From an uncultured Lysobacterales bacterium (lineage in GTDB: Bacteria; Pseudomonadota; Gammaproteobacteria; Xanthomonadales; SZUA-36), in the NCBI GenBank assembly GCA_937974465.1, contig CALJWY010000044.1:1-7030 (forward strand): 7,030 nt of DNA, in the 5' to 3' direction. The notes below the pieces were generated by a model. That model saw nothing but the letters and a program-made list of their open reading frames with translations, made no database searches and was not told the origin of the DNA. Both the position numbers and the translations under genes were made by a program. The first letter of the stretch is position 1; each line of letters starts with the position of its first letter. This document shows, piece after piece, positions 1 to 4,942 of the stretch.

Positions 1-1
1 T

Positions 2-481
2 CCTTTCGGCTTTTGCCGCGACGCGAGAACGGCGCCTCGGGCTCGAACGGCATCAACCGATAGCATCCGCAACGGTTCGCCGAAACTCGGGATTCATTCA
101 CTGCCCTACTGCGAAGACATGTCCGAGATGAAAAAACCGGAAGTGCAGGAGAAGTTCAACAAGGGGCCCGTCGCAATTCTGGCCGTGTTTCCAAACGGTC
201 TGCCGAACATGGGCAAACTGATGCCGCAACAGATAGGCTTTTTCCTGCTTGGCTGCGTATTGATTGCCTATTGCGCCACCCAGGTACTCACAGCGGGTGC
301 AGATTACATGGTGGTTTTCCGCTTTGTTGCCACTGTCGGCTTTTTGGCCTTTGGCTGGGCAATGGTCCCAATGAGCATCTGGTACGGCCACCCCTGGTCC
401 AGCACCGTGAAATACCTGTTGGATGCACTGATCTATGGCCTGGTGGTAGGCGGTTCATTTGCCTGGCTGTGGCCGGCTTAA
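2..481 (+). CDS. Conserved small membrane protein, 5' end outside window
   Basis: The reading frame is open from the left edge to the TAA at 479-481, so the ATG at 119 is probably internal. The residues just before that ATG (GIHSLPYCED) run smoothly into it. The visible C-terminal 120 residues contain three likely membrane segments. They are around IGFFLLGCVLIAYC (about residues 38-55 counted from the ATG at 119), the stretch from YMVVFRF to MVPMSIW (about 63-88), and YLLDALIYGLVVGG (about 99-118). A short cytosolic or periplasmic stretch (KPEVQEKFNKGP) precedes them. I do not recognise a named family, and the function is unknown. The residues encoded by 2-90 are rich in Arg and low in complexity, so an upstream frameshift cannot be excluded. 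The gene converges on the minus-strand genes to its right and ends 23 nt before a strong terminator hairpin. Confidence 0.72.
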   Translation, partial: PFGFCRDARTAPRARTASTDSIRNGSPKLGIHSLPYCEDMSEMKKPEVQEKFNKGPVAILAVFPNGLPNMGKLMPQQIGFFLLGCVLIAYCATQVLTAGADYMVVFRFVATVGFLAFGWAMVPMSIWYGHPWSSTVKYLLDALIYGLVVGGSFAWLWPA

Positions 482-503
482 CAACAGCGGCTTAACAAAA
501 GAA

Positions 504-548
504 GGCTGGATACATTTTTGATCTGAATGTATCCAGCCCCTTTGTTTT
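504..548. terminator. Bidirectional rho-independent terminator
   Basis: A perfect 13-bp stem (504-516 pairing with 526-538, GGCTGGATACATT) has a 9-nt loop. On the plus strand it is followed by CCTTTGTTTT. On the minus strand it is followed by TTCTTTTGTT. It sits between the convergent membrane-protein gene and the minus-strand genes, so it can stop transcription from both sides. Confidence 0.88.
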
Positions 549-550
549 CC

Positions 551-683
551 TCAAGCCGCATGGTTTATTTTGTGATCGACCTCCACTGCCAACCTGAGAC
601 CGAGAGCCTTGAGTAGTTTTTCCAGGCTGCAATACACCCGGTAACCCGGTCCGTGGAATATCCGCAACTCAAAACACCATTAG
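551..683 (-). pseudogene. Collapsed HI1419/HI1420-type TA remnant (toxin middle fused to antitoxin C-terminus)
   Basis: On the minus strand this stretch first matches the middle of the toxin encoded at 5445-5783. The shared peptide is FELRIFHGPGYRVY, followed by CSLE. It then continues in the same frame into the last ~26 residues of the antitoxin encoded at 5147-5458 (KLLKALGLRLAVEVDHK, then INHAA and stop). The matching DNA blocks are 551-629 with 5147-5225 and about 621-683 with 5563-5625. The part equivalent to about 5226-5571 is missing. The junction lies in TCCAGGCTG at 621-629, which both parental sequences resemble and which encodes the SLE shared by toxin and antitoxin. There is no start codon or toxin N-terminus. 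The 5' edge of the homology overlaps the stop codon of the thioesterase gene. It is non-functional as a TA system, and whether any peptide is made is unknown. Confidence 0.85.
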
Positions 684-1129
684 CGACCTGCCAACAACTC
701 CAGCTTCCTGATAGCAGTCACAATATCAGCGGGGATTTCACAACTCTTGCCGTTGGCATAGTCGTAATACACAATCAGACCATCGCCTTCGGCAGTAATG
801 GCACCGAGTTTTTCACTGAAAACCACATATTCCATATTGAATTTCTTCGCTGACAAAATACTGGCACGAGTTGCGATATGTATACGATCCGGGTAGTCCA
901 ACGGCAATCTAAAACTGCATTTGGCTGTTGCGAGGATGGGGCCTACGCGGATCTGCTTCATCTGTTCATGAACACCAAGCTGGTCAAAATAGGCAATACG
1001 TGCATCCTCGAAATACCGGAAGTAAACGGTATTATTGATATGTCCGAAAGCATCCATGTCTCCCCAGATAATGTCCTGGCTAAGAACCACGGGATATTCT
1101 TTCTTAAGTTGCTTCATAGGATGGGTCAT
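680..1129 (-). CDS. Acyl-CoA thioesterase, hotdog fold (4HBT/YbgC-FadM-like)
   Basis: This 149-residue protein has the usual length for a single-domain hotdog thioesterase. It carries the family signature WGDMDAFGHINN at residues 22-33, followed by YFRYFEDARIAYF. By comparison with YbgC and 4-hydroxybenzoyl-CoA thioesterase, Asp26 is the likely catalytic acid. Such enzymes hydrolyse acyl-CoA thioesters in the cytosol. The substrate here (short, branched or aromatic acyl chains) cannot be read from the sequence. The ATG at 1129 has no clear Shine-Dalgarno; a second ATG four codons downstream (1117) is an alternative. The gene stands alone, downstream of TA1 and separated from it by about 146 nt without a gene. 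Its stop codon falls inside the edge of the TA remnant at 551-683. No catalytic residue appears lost, so it is probably intact. Confidence 0.88.
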   Translation of the reverse strand: MTHPMKQLKKEYPVVLSQDIIWGDMDAFGHINNTVYFRYFEDARIAYFDQLGVHEQMKQIRVGPILATAKCSFRLPLDYPDRIHIATRASILSAKKFNMEYVVFSEKLGAITAEGDGLIVYYDYANGKSCEIPADIVTAIRKLELLAGR

Positions 1130-1275
1130 TAACGCAATCTGCTGCTAAACCGTGTCGGCTGTTCAGTATGCCAGCTTTTTACTGCGAATCTTTTAGAGAA
1201 ATCTGTACAAACAAACTTAAAGCATTAATGAATCATGTTGGTGGTGGAATGTTGGGGGTTCGGCGCAGCTATCGC

Positions 1276-1563
1276 TTACCCACCTACTACTCGAATAACC
1301 GCCTGTGGATCATTATCCACGACCTTTAACAAGACTCTGGCCGGCCCCCTTGGGGCCCGTAATCCCTGTTCCCAATGGCGCAATGTACCCAGTGAGATTC
1401 CAAAGGTCGCACAAAACCTCTGTTGACTCATACCCGTTTTTTGACGAATAGCCTTGACGTCTATTGGTTCAGGCTCATGAACAACAACCTTGCTTGATTG
1501 CCCCCTGGCATGCTTGACGGCATCGTCGAGTCCAGCACTGATTTCCTCAAACGCTTTGCTCAT
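1276..1563 (-). CDS. TA1 antitoxin, HigA2/NadS-like XRE-family repressor
   Basis: This 95-residue protein has a variable N-terminus and a C-terminal helix-turn-helix at about residues 37-72. The signature is IRQKTGMSQQRF ... GTLRHWEQGLRAP. It is expected to bind and neutralise the toxin encoded just upstream and to repress the operon by binding its promoter. I place the start at the ATG at 1563, which overlaps the toxin stop as ATGA and has GGAG 9 nt upstream. The TTG at 1572 would add only three residues (MGN) and is less likely. The aligned start of the paralogue at 2294 (MSE versus MSK) supports this choice. The last codons (VVGG) run into a REP-like or GTTGGG-type palindromic sequence around 1245-1285, so the C-terminal tail may have been set by that repeat. 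Confidence 0.88.
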   Translation of the reverse strand: MSKAFEEISAGLDDAVKHARGQSSKVVVHEPEPIDVKAIRQKTGMSQQRFCATFGISLGTLRHWEQGLRAPRGPARVLLKVVDNDPQAVIRVVGG

Positions 1564-1910
1564 ATTTCCCAACTCCAGATATTTACGAGCCTTTTTACTG
1601 CCTTGGATAGTATGTTTCTCTCGGCTCTGGAAAGGTTTGTTTTTTCATTCTTGCCAAATAGTGTTAACAAATAAAGTGGCATCTCAGAATTATGAAAGTA
1701 ATAAATCACTCGTACTCCACCACTTTTACCACGACCACTTCTGGCCCACCTGAGTTTTCGAATACCACCAGTTCCCTGGATAAGCACTCCCGAATTGGGG
1801 AACGAAGAAAGGTATGTGATTAATTCTGCCTTTTCATCTTCAGTGAGCAGCCGGCTCACCTTTCTATAAAATGGTTCAGTTTCAGCAACAGTGATTAAAT
1901 CATACTCCAT
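1560..1910 (-). CDS. TA1 toxin, HigB2-like RelE/ParE superfamily mRNA endonuclease
   Basis: The protein has 116 residues. Its central motif GTGGIRKLRWARSGRGKSGG (about residues 47-66) is followed by VRVIYYF and then YLLTLFGKNEKTNLS (about 80-94). This order and the KNE motif are typical of HigB2-type toxins such as the Vibrio cholerae example, as I recall that family. Such toxins cleave ribosome-associated mRNA. Toxin-first gene order and the 4-nt ATGA overlap with the antitoxin are characteristic of the higBA family. The ATG at 1910 is needed to align with the paralogue encoded at 2287-2601, although no strong Shine-Dalgarno is seen. All motifs appear intact, so toxicity is plausible. The C-terminal tail (VNIWSWEI) has no counterpart in the paralogue. 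Confidence 0.88.
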   Translation of the reverse strand: MEYDLITVAETEPFYRKVSRLLTEDEKAELITYLSSFPNSGVLIQGTGGIRKLRWARSGRGKSGGVRVIYYFHNSEMPLYLLTLFGKNEKTNLSRAERNILSKAVKRLVNIWSWEI

Positions 1911-1926
1911 TGGAGCACCTTGTCAA
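1899..1926 (-). promoter_or_regulatory. Candidate sigma70 promoter overlapping TA1 toxin start
   Basis: On the minus strand a perfect TTGACA (1921-1926) and TATGAT (1899-1904, 5 of 6 matches) are separated by 16 bp. The predicted start of transcription (about 1892) would lie inside the toxin gene, downstream of its ATG at 1910. If used, it would give antitoxin mRNA without a translatable toxin start. An 11-bp palindrome, CTCCATTGGAG at 1905-1915, covers the start codon within the spacer. The promoter is inferred from the boxes alone. Confidence 0.4.
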
Positions 1927-1934
1927 CTTAGTAC

Positions 1935-1995
1935 TGAATCACTATGCATTGGTTGATTTGGCAGAAACATGGGCATTCACCTACATTCTTGTAGG
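1935..1995. repeat. Possible diverged fourth copy of the cassette-upstream repeat
   Basis: This stretch starts with TGAAT ... ATGCA and ends with CCTACATTCTTGTAGG, in about the same layout and length as repeat copy C (5839-5895). The middle is poorly conserved. It contains a perfect 8-bp inverted repeat, CACCTACA/TGTAGGTG, with a 4-nt loop at 1978-1997. It lies only 25 nt upstream of the TA1 toxin start and runs into a REP-like element, as the clearer copies do. Homology is uncertain. Confidence 0.35.
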
Positions 1996-2024
1996 TGCTT
2001 TCGGTCCGGCGCAGCCGGTCGCGA
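1989..2024 (+). repeat. REP-like palindromic element
   Basis: The sequence begins TTGTAGG and ends GCCGGTCGCGAT, with an imperfect internal palindrome CCGGCGCAGCCGG. It ends immediately beside the stop codon of the TA2 antitoxin (2025-2027). It is the same family as the elements at 2823-2858 and 6037-6141. Confidence 0.65.
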
Positions 2025-2294
2025 TCAAGCAACCTCCAACAAGGCCAGCGGATTCCTATGTGCAATCAAAAGCAAAGTTCGTGCGGCCCCGGATGGCGCA
2101 CGGCGCCCTTGTTCCCAGTCCTGTAGCGTACGCACCGATACACCCAACAATGAGGCAAACTTCGACTGGGAGAGCCCGGTTTTTTGGCGAATCTCCGCAA
2201 CAGGCGGAACATTTAGTATTCTGCCTGTTTTATCTTGTTTCAGGTCGCGTATACCTTGCAGGATTTCTGCACCAACATCCCTGGTTTCACTCAC
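2025..2294 (-). CDS. TA2 antitoxin, HigA2/NadS-like XRE-family repressor
   Basis: With the start chosen here the protein has 89 residues. It is a paralogue of the TA1 antitoxin. The helix-turn-helix spans about residues 31-68, with IRQKTGLSQSKFASLLGVS followed by VRTLQDWEQGRRAP. It is expected to neutralise the TA2 toxin and repress the operon, most simply through the palindrome at 2609-2627. I choose the GTG at 2294 over the GTG at 2309. GAGG lies 9 nt upstream, the overlap with the toxin stop is then only 8 nt, and the N-terminus (MSE) aligns with the MSK of TA1. The stop codon abuts a REP-like element. Confidence 0.88.
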   Translation of the reverse strand: MSETRDVGAEILQGIRDLKQDKTGRILNVPPVAEIRQKTGLSQSKFASLLGVSVRTLQDWEQGRRAPSGAARTLLLIAHRNPLALLEVA

Positions 2295-2601
2295 TTTCAA
2301 TTTCCTCACGAATCTGCTTTAACACGTGTGCCGGAATCGAGTCCGTCACACGCTTTGGGTAAATGGTAAGCATCCATATGACGCCCTTTGGACGACGAAC
2401 AAAATAGATGATCCGGTATCCACCTCGTTTACCGCGACCAACTGCAGGCCACCGAAGCTTTCTAATACCTCCGGAGCCACGAAAGACCGCTCCGGCTTCG
2501 GGGTTCTTAATCAGTTCGCCTTGCAGTTGTCCGTACTCCTGATCAGTCAAGTATTCCTGTACCAGGCGTGAGAGCAGTCGCGTTTCTACAAAACTGAACA
2601 T
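2287..2601 (-). CDS. TA2 toxin, HigB2-like RelE/ParE superfamily protein
   Basis: The protein has 104 residues. It starts FVETRLLSRLVQEYLTDQEY and carries GSGGIRKLRWPAVGRGKRGG (about 42-61), YRIIYF, and WMLTIYPKRVTDSIP (about 76-90). It is the same family as the TA1 toxin and Vibrio HigB2, a ribosome-dependent mRNase family. The motif that reads GKNE in TA1 is PKRV here, so the Asn-Glu part is lost while the Lys remains. Activity may be altered; this is a comparison within the window, not a measured effect. The ATG at 2601 lacks a Shine-Dalgarno and lies only 5 nt from a perfect TATAAT, suggesting a leaderless or near-leaderless mRNA. Confidence 0.88.
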   Translation of the reverse strand: MFSFVETRLLSRLVQEYLTDQEYGQLQGELIKNPEAGAVFRGSGGIRKLRWPAVGRGKRGGYRIIYFVRRPKGVIWMLTIYPKRVTDSIPAHVLKQIREEIESE

Positions 2602-2606
2602 TGTTG

Positions 2607-2627
2607 ATTATACGGCATTGCCGTATA
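2607..2627 (-). promoter_or_regulatory. TA2 operator palindrome overlapping a TATAAT box
   Basis: TATACGGCATTGCCGTATA at 2609-2627 is a perfect palindrome with 9-bp arms around one central base. On the minus strand a consensus TATAAT (2607-2612) overlaps its proximal arm and ends 5 nt before the toxin ATG. No good -35 box is visible. Position and symmetry fit an autoregulatory operator for the HigA-like antitoxin dimer; binding is inferred. Confidence 0.75.
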
Positions 2628-2653
2628 TAAAAGAAGAATGTCTAATCATTGGA

Positions 2654-2722
2654 TGAATATGCGCGGGTCACTCGCCAATCAATATTGGTGAATATCCTTT
2701 GGTCTTGTAGGTAATTTCACCC
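2654..2722. repeat. Cassette-upstream hairpin repeat, copy A
   Basis: This 69-bp element matches copy B (4842-4910) without gaps, with 11 mismatches by my count. It contains a hairpin with 7-bp arms, CGCCAAT/ATTGGTG, and an adjacent short palindrome around GGGTCACTC. It ends CTTGTAGGTAATTTCACCC. Its first base lies 53 nt upstream of the TA2 toxin start codon. Confidence 0.85.
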
Positions 2723-2735
2723 TCGCGGAATGGTT

Positions 2736-2822
2736 TCAGCGACCGGCCTCAACACAGGAAACGGAGATCACCGTATCTTTTCCAGCAGGCACTAGGATGG
2801 TAATGGGTTTTGAATAAGCTGA
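2736..2822 (-). pseudogene. Fragment of an ARPP-1 (DUF6569)-like gene
   Basis: The minus strand encodes PITILVPAGKDTVISVSCVE followed by AGR and a TGA at 2736-2738. From memory, proteins of the ARPP-1 family carry a closely similar stretch (TILVPAGK, then PVSCVE, then GRW), with Trp where the TGA stands. A TGG to TGA change would explain the stop. About 28 codons survive, bounded upstream by an inverted REP and downstream by repeat copy A. The family assignment rests on a short motif. The function of intact members is not established to my knowledge. Confidence 0.55.
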
Positions 2823-2858
2823 CAATCGCGACCGGGAAAGCCAATCTCTCCCACAAAC
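2823..2858 (-). repeat. REP-like palindromic element, inverted orientation
   Basis: Read on the minus strand it starts TTTGTGGGAGAGATTGG and ends CCCGGTCGCGATTG. It resembles the elements at 1989-2024 and 6075-6106 but points the other way. It directly truncates the ARPP-1-like fragment. Confidence 0.65.
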
Positions 2859-2862
2859 AAAA

Positions 2863-2892
2863 TGGATTCCGGATCAAGTCCGAAATGACGGG
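2863..2892. repeat. GGATTCCGGATCAAGTCC-type dispersed repeat
   Basis: The stretch contains GGATTCCGGATCAAGTCC, then GAAATGACGGGG. It is a near copy of a palindromic repeat seen in many proteobacterial genomes, whose usual form has GTCCGGAATGACG. Here one arm has lost a G. It overlaps the 3' end of the ATPase gene and supplies its last codons and stop. Confidence 0.6.
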
Positions 2893-4181
2893 GTAGCGGT
2901 TGATATGTTGTTGGGGTGTGAGCTGAAACCGCCAGAAAACAAACCAATGGGCAGCGCATGGAAAGTTAAAGCGCCGAGTTTGAAGGGAAGTATTTCCTGC
3001 CCGGTATAGAACAAGATGCCTGCCTCAAATGCGCTTCCTGCAAACTCTGCCAGTTTTGTCAGACCCCTGAAGTCCTGAATTTTTACGCTCGCAGATGCCT
3101 TGACCTCAATGCCAATAATGTTCGCGTTACTGCGCTCTATAACGAAGTCAACCTCATGTTTACGCTTGTCCCTGAAATGATACATGCCAGTGTCTTCCTG
3201 GGCCCAGGAAGCCTGCTTGCAGCACTCCATGTAAACCAGGCTTTCCAGTAGCCCGCCATAATATTGACTTTTCAGCAATTGCTCTTCATTGCCAAGCCCG
3301 AGCATATGGCAGGCCAACCCAGTGTCGGTAAAGTGAACTTTCGGCATTCGCACCGCCAGCCGTTTTGCGCGGTTTTTCAAATACGAGGGCACCCGGCGCA
3401 CGATAAACATGAGCTCAAGAATTTCGATATAGCTTTTCACTACCTTGTCGTTCAGTTCAAGGTCATTGGCGATATTTGAATACTTCAGCATATTTCCACT
3501 CAACCCGGCAAGATATGGCATCATCGCCTGCAATTTCGAATGGTAGTCGCCACGTGCGGCATGCAAAGTTTCAAAATCCTTGTAAAGCCTTCCCTCCATG
3601 TAGGATCTAAACCAGGTTTGCCTGGCCCGCCGGGTTTTGCCTTGTACCTCGGGATACCCCCCTCGCAATATCAGGCCGGCAAGTTGCTCGCGACTTTGGA
3701 ACGCAACAGATTCAGACTGAAAATCTCCCGCCAGAAGATAGTCGATGATGTTGAATGACCGCCCTGCCAATTCGCTAAGCGATAACGGAAAAAGCTCTAG
3801 TCTTGCCAGGTGCCCTGGCAGAGCCTCTTGCGTTTTTGCAGAACGAAAAATGTCCGCTGAACCGGTCAGCAGAAACTTGCCTTTCTCATCGGTACCGAGC
3901 CTGTCGGAGGCTTCCTTAATGGCGGGAATCAGATTTGGGGAGTACTGGAACTCATCCAGGACAACTCGCCTTGAACCCAATGAGCGTATAAACCCATGAG
4001 GGTCACTTCCCACGGATGCGAGCGTTGCCTGGTCATCCAGCGTGACATAACCCATACCCATGCGTTCGGCAACCTCACGCACCAGCGTGGTTTTACCCGA
4101 CTGCCTTGCACCCGTGAGATATACCACGCGAAACTCAGCAAGTAATTCCTCTATGAAAGGTTGCAAGCTTCTGGCGTACAC
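2874..4181 (-). CDS. AAA ATPase with DUF4143 domain
   Basis: This 435-residue protein is full length for the family. The N-terminal AAA domain has Walker A GARQSGKTT (24-32), Walker B RRVVLDEFQYSP (71-82) and a sensor-like LLTGSAD (104-110). A winged-helix-like middle follows (IANDLELNDKVVKSYIEIL, about 237-255). The C-terminal DUF4143 half has a restriction-endonuclease-like core with Glu313 (LLESLVYME), Asp345 (HEVDFVIE) and Glu359-x-Lys361 (IEVKAS), a PD-(D/E)xK-type arrangement. The cellular role of this family is not settled. The GTG start at 4181 is preceded by AGGAG with 7-nt spacing, a good match. The domain proper ends near HALPIGLF (about 408-415). The remaining tail, ending TPSFRT, is encoded partly by a dispersed repeat. 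All key residues are present, so it is probably active. The upstream region carries three regular repeats and two extended -10 boxes. Confidence 0.92.
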   Translation of the reverse strand: MYARSLQPFIEELLAEFRVVYLTGARQSGKTTLVREVAERMGMGYVTLDDQATLASVGSDPHGFIRSLGSRRVVLDEFQYSPNLIPAIKEASDRLGTDEKGKFLLTGSADIFRSAKTQEALPGHLARLELFPLSLSELAGRSFNIIDYLLAGDFQSESVAFQSREQLAGLILRGGYPEVQGKTRRARQTWFRSYMEGRLYKDFETLHAARGDYHSKLQAMMPYLAGLSGNMLKYSNIANDLELNDKVVKSYIEILELMFIVRRVPSYLKNRAKRLAVRMPKVHFTDTGLACHMLGLGNEEQLLKSQYYGGLLESLVYMECCKQASWAQEDTGMYHFRDKRKHEVDFVIERSNANIIGIEVKASASVKIQDFRGLTKLAEFAGSAFEAGILFYTGQEILPFKLGALTFHALPIGLFSGGFSSHPNNISTATPSFRT

Positions 4182-4200
4182 GGCTTACTCCTGGTCGTAT

Positions 4201-4266
4201 ATTAATACGAATTATACCACTTCTTATTACGAATAATACAGACTTATAATACGAATTATACCAATC
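4201..4266 (-). promoter_or_regulatory. ATPase promoter region with three 22-bp-spaced operator-like repeats
   Basis: The core TACGAAT recurs at exact 22-bp intervals, with CGAA at 4208, 4230 and 4252. Units one and three share an exact 17-bp match, TAATACGAATTATACCA, at 4203-4219 and 4247-4263. Unit two is the variant TTATTACGAATAATAC. Each core is a near-palindrome of the form TAATnCGnATTA. On the minus strand units one and three each contain TGGTATAAT, an extended -10 box, at 4211-4219 and 4255-4263. -35 boxes are weak. The nearer box would start transcription about 20 nt upstream of the Shine-Dalgarno and GTG. Regular helical phasing suggests cooperative protein binding; the binding protein is unknown. 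Confidence 0.72.
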
Positions 4267-4538
4267 CAAGGTTATCCAACCCCAATCAGATGTTGTATTG
4301 GTCAATGCAAACAGCATTTCTTGAATTTCTTGCCAATGACATCTCTTACTTTCACCCCCAAAGTCTGGACCACGCCTCCTGGTCCAGTCTGTGGTAAATC
4401 GCTCAACCCTCCGTAAGTACTTCTCGCCAATTCGTGTAACGGTTAACCAAGTCATGGTGAAGTTGAGCACGCAGATTTACTCTGGCACTTGACTCTGACC
4501 CCATTTAATTTCCTTTGATATGCTCCAGAACATCTCTC
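4267..4538. other. Intergenic stretch without a supported gene
   Basis: A minus-strand frame of 111 codons (4135-4470) exists but overlaps the ATPase start, its promoter and the repeats. Its translation shows no recognisable domain. The stretch holds a hairpin with 8-bp arms (CTGGACCA/TGGTCCAG, 4365-4387). It also holds the sequence GCACTTGACTCTGACCCC (4477-4501 region), which resembles edges of dispersed elements in gammaproteobacteria. It may be the remnant of a mobile element, but no transposase motif is visible. Confidence 0.4.
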
Positions 4539-4787
4539 TTACTTTGCCAACTTCAACTCTTCGCGAATAACTTTGCGTAAGGTGTCTTCCAGGGGCTCGG
4601 CTTCTGATTGCATGTATAGACGCAATGCATCGTTCATCAAGGTTTGGTAATTGCCACCCCCTGCATCATGCACCTGTCTTTTAAAATATTCGATGATGTC
4701 GCCATCAAGCCTGATCGTAATACGAATCTTGTTTGGATCCGCTTTTACTACAGCACCGCGCTTTCCTTTACTGAAATCTCCGCTCAT
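4539..4787 (-). CDS. Orphan BrnA-like antitoxin, ribbon-helix-helix
   Basis: The protein has 82 residues. A basic N-terminus is followed by a beta-strand, NKIRITIRLDGD (19-30), and helices IIEYFKRQ and GNYQTLMNDALRLYM (45-59), the layout of BrnA/CopG-type ribbon-helix-helix proteins. An acidic, Lys-rich helix ends the protein (EDTLRKVIREEL). BrnA normally neutralises the RNase BrnT, encoded immediately upstream. Here no BrnT frame exists upstream (4788-4983) or downstream, so it is an orphan. It may act only as a DNA-binding repressor or cross-neutralise a toxin elsewhere. The ATG at 4787 has no Shine-Dalgarno and lies 6 nt from a TACAAT box, suggesting a leaderless mRNA. The family call rests on fold and motif, not on a search. 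Confidence 0.8.
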   Translation of the reverse strand: MSGDFSKGKRGAVVKADPNKIRITIRLDGDIIEYFKRQVHDAGGGNYQTLMNDALRLYMQSEAEPLEDTLRKVIREELKLAK

Positions 4788-4793
4788 TGGTCT

Positions 4794-4822
4794 ATTGTAT
4801 GTACATTTGGTGTACGCAACAA
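4794..4822 (-). promoter_or_regulatory. Promoter and operator of the BrnA-like gene
   Basis: On the minus strand TTGTTG (4817-4822) and TACAAT (4794-4799) are separated by 17 bp. A perfect inverted repeat, GTACA-TTTGG-TGTAC at 4801-4815, fills almost the whole spacer. It is placed so that a bound ribbon-helix-helix dimer would block RNA polymerase. The start codon follows the -10 box after 6 nt. Confidence 0.65.
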
Positions 4823-4841
4823 GTCATGTGTTCGCATCGGC

Positions 4842-4910
4842 TTAATATGCGCGAGCCGCTCACCAATAAACATTGGTGAATTCCCTTTTATCTTGTAGGT
4901 AATTTCACCC
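4842..4910. repeat. Cassette-upstream hairpin repeat, copy B
   Basis: This is the same 69-bp element as copy A, about 84 percent identical by hand count. It has the most perfect main hairpin, TCACCAAT/ATTGGTGA with an AAAC loop (4860-4879). The neighbouring palindrome reads GAGCCGCTC, where copy C has GAGTCACTC, a compensating pair change. The element starts 55 nt upstream of the BrnA-like start codon and joins a REP-like element directly. Confidence 0.85.
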
Positions 4911-4942
4911 CTGTAGGAGCCGCGCCCCCGCGGCGAAAACCC
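4911..4942 (+). repeat. REP-like palindromic element
   Basis: TGTAGGAGCCGCGCCCCCGC followed by GGCGA forms a CCGCG...CGCGG hairpin. Together with the following CCCAAAAGGGG it is nearly identical to 6115-6154. It is fused to the end of repeat copy B. Confidence 0.75.

Noticed and set aside
653..853. Plus-strand frames at 653-853 and 878-1132
   Set aside because: They are antisense to the clearly recognisable thioesterase and show no family motif.
1910..2362. Long plus-strand frames over TA2
   Set aside because: They lie opposite the TA2 antitoxin and toxin, whose motifs are clear. They have no ribosome binding site or domain of their own.
4201..4266. Replication-origin iterons
   Set aside because: The phased repeats superficially resemble iterons, but there is no replication initiator gene or DnaA box cluster. 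The repeats coincide with -10 boxes just upstream of a gene, so an operator role is more likely.
4135..4470. 111-codon minus-strand frame as a gene
   Set aside because: It overlaps the ATPase start by 47 nt and covers its promoter repeats. It has no ribosome binding site or recognisable domain, and it uses many rare-looking Trp/Arg/Thr combinations typical of a chance frame.
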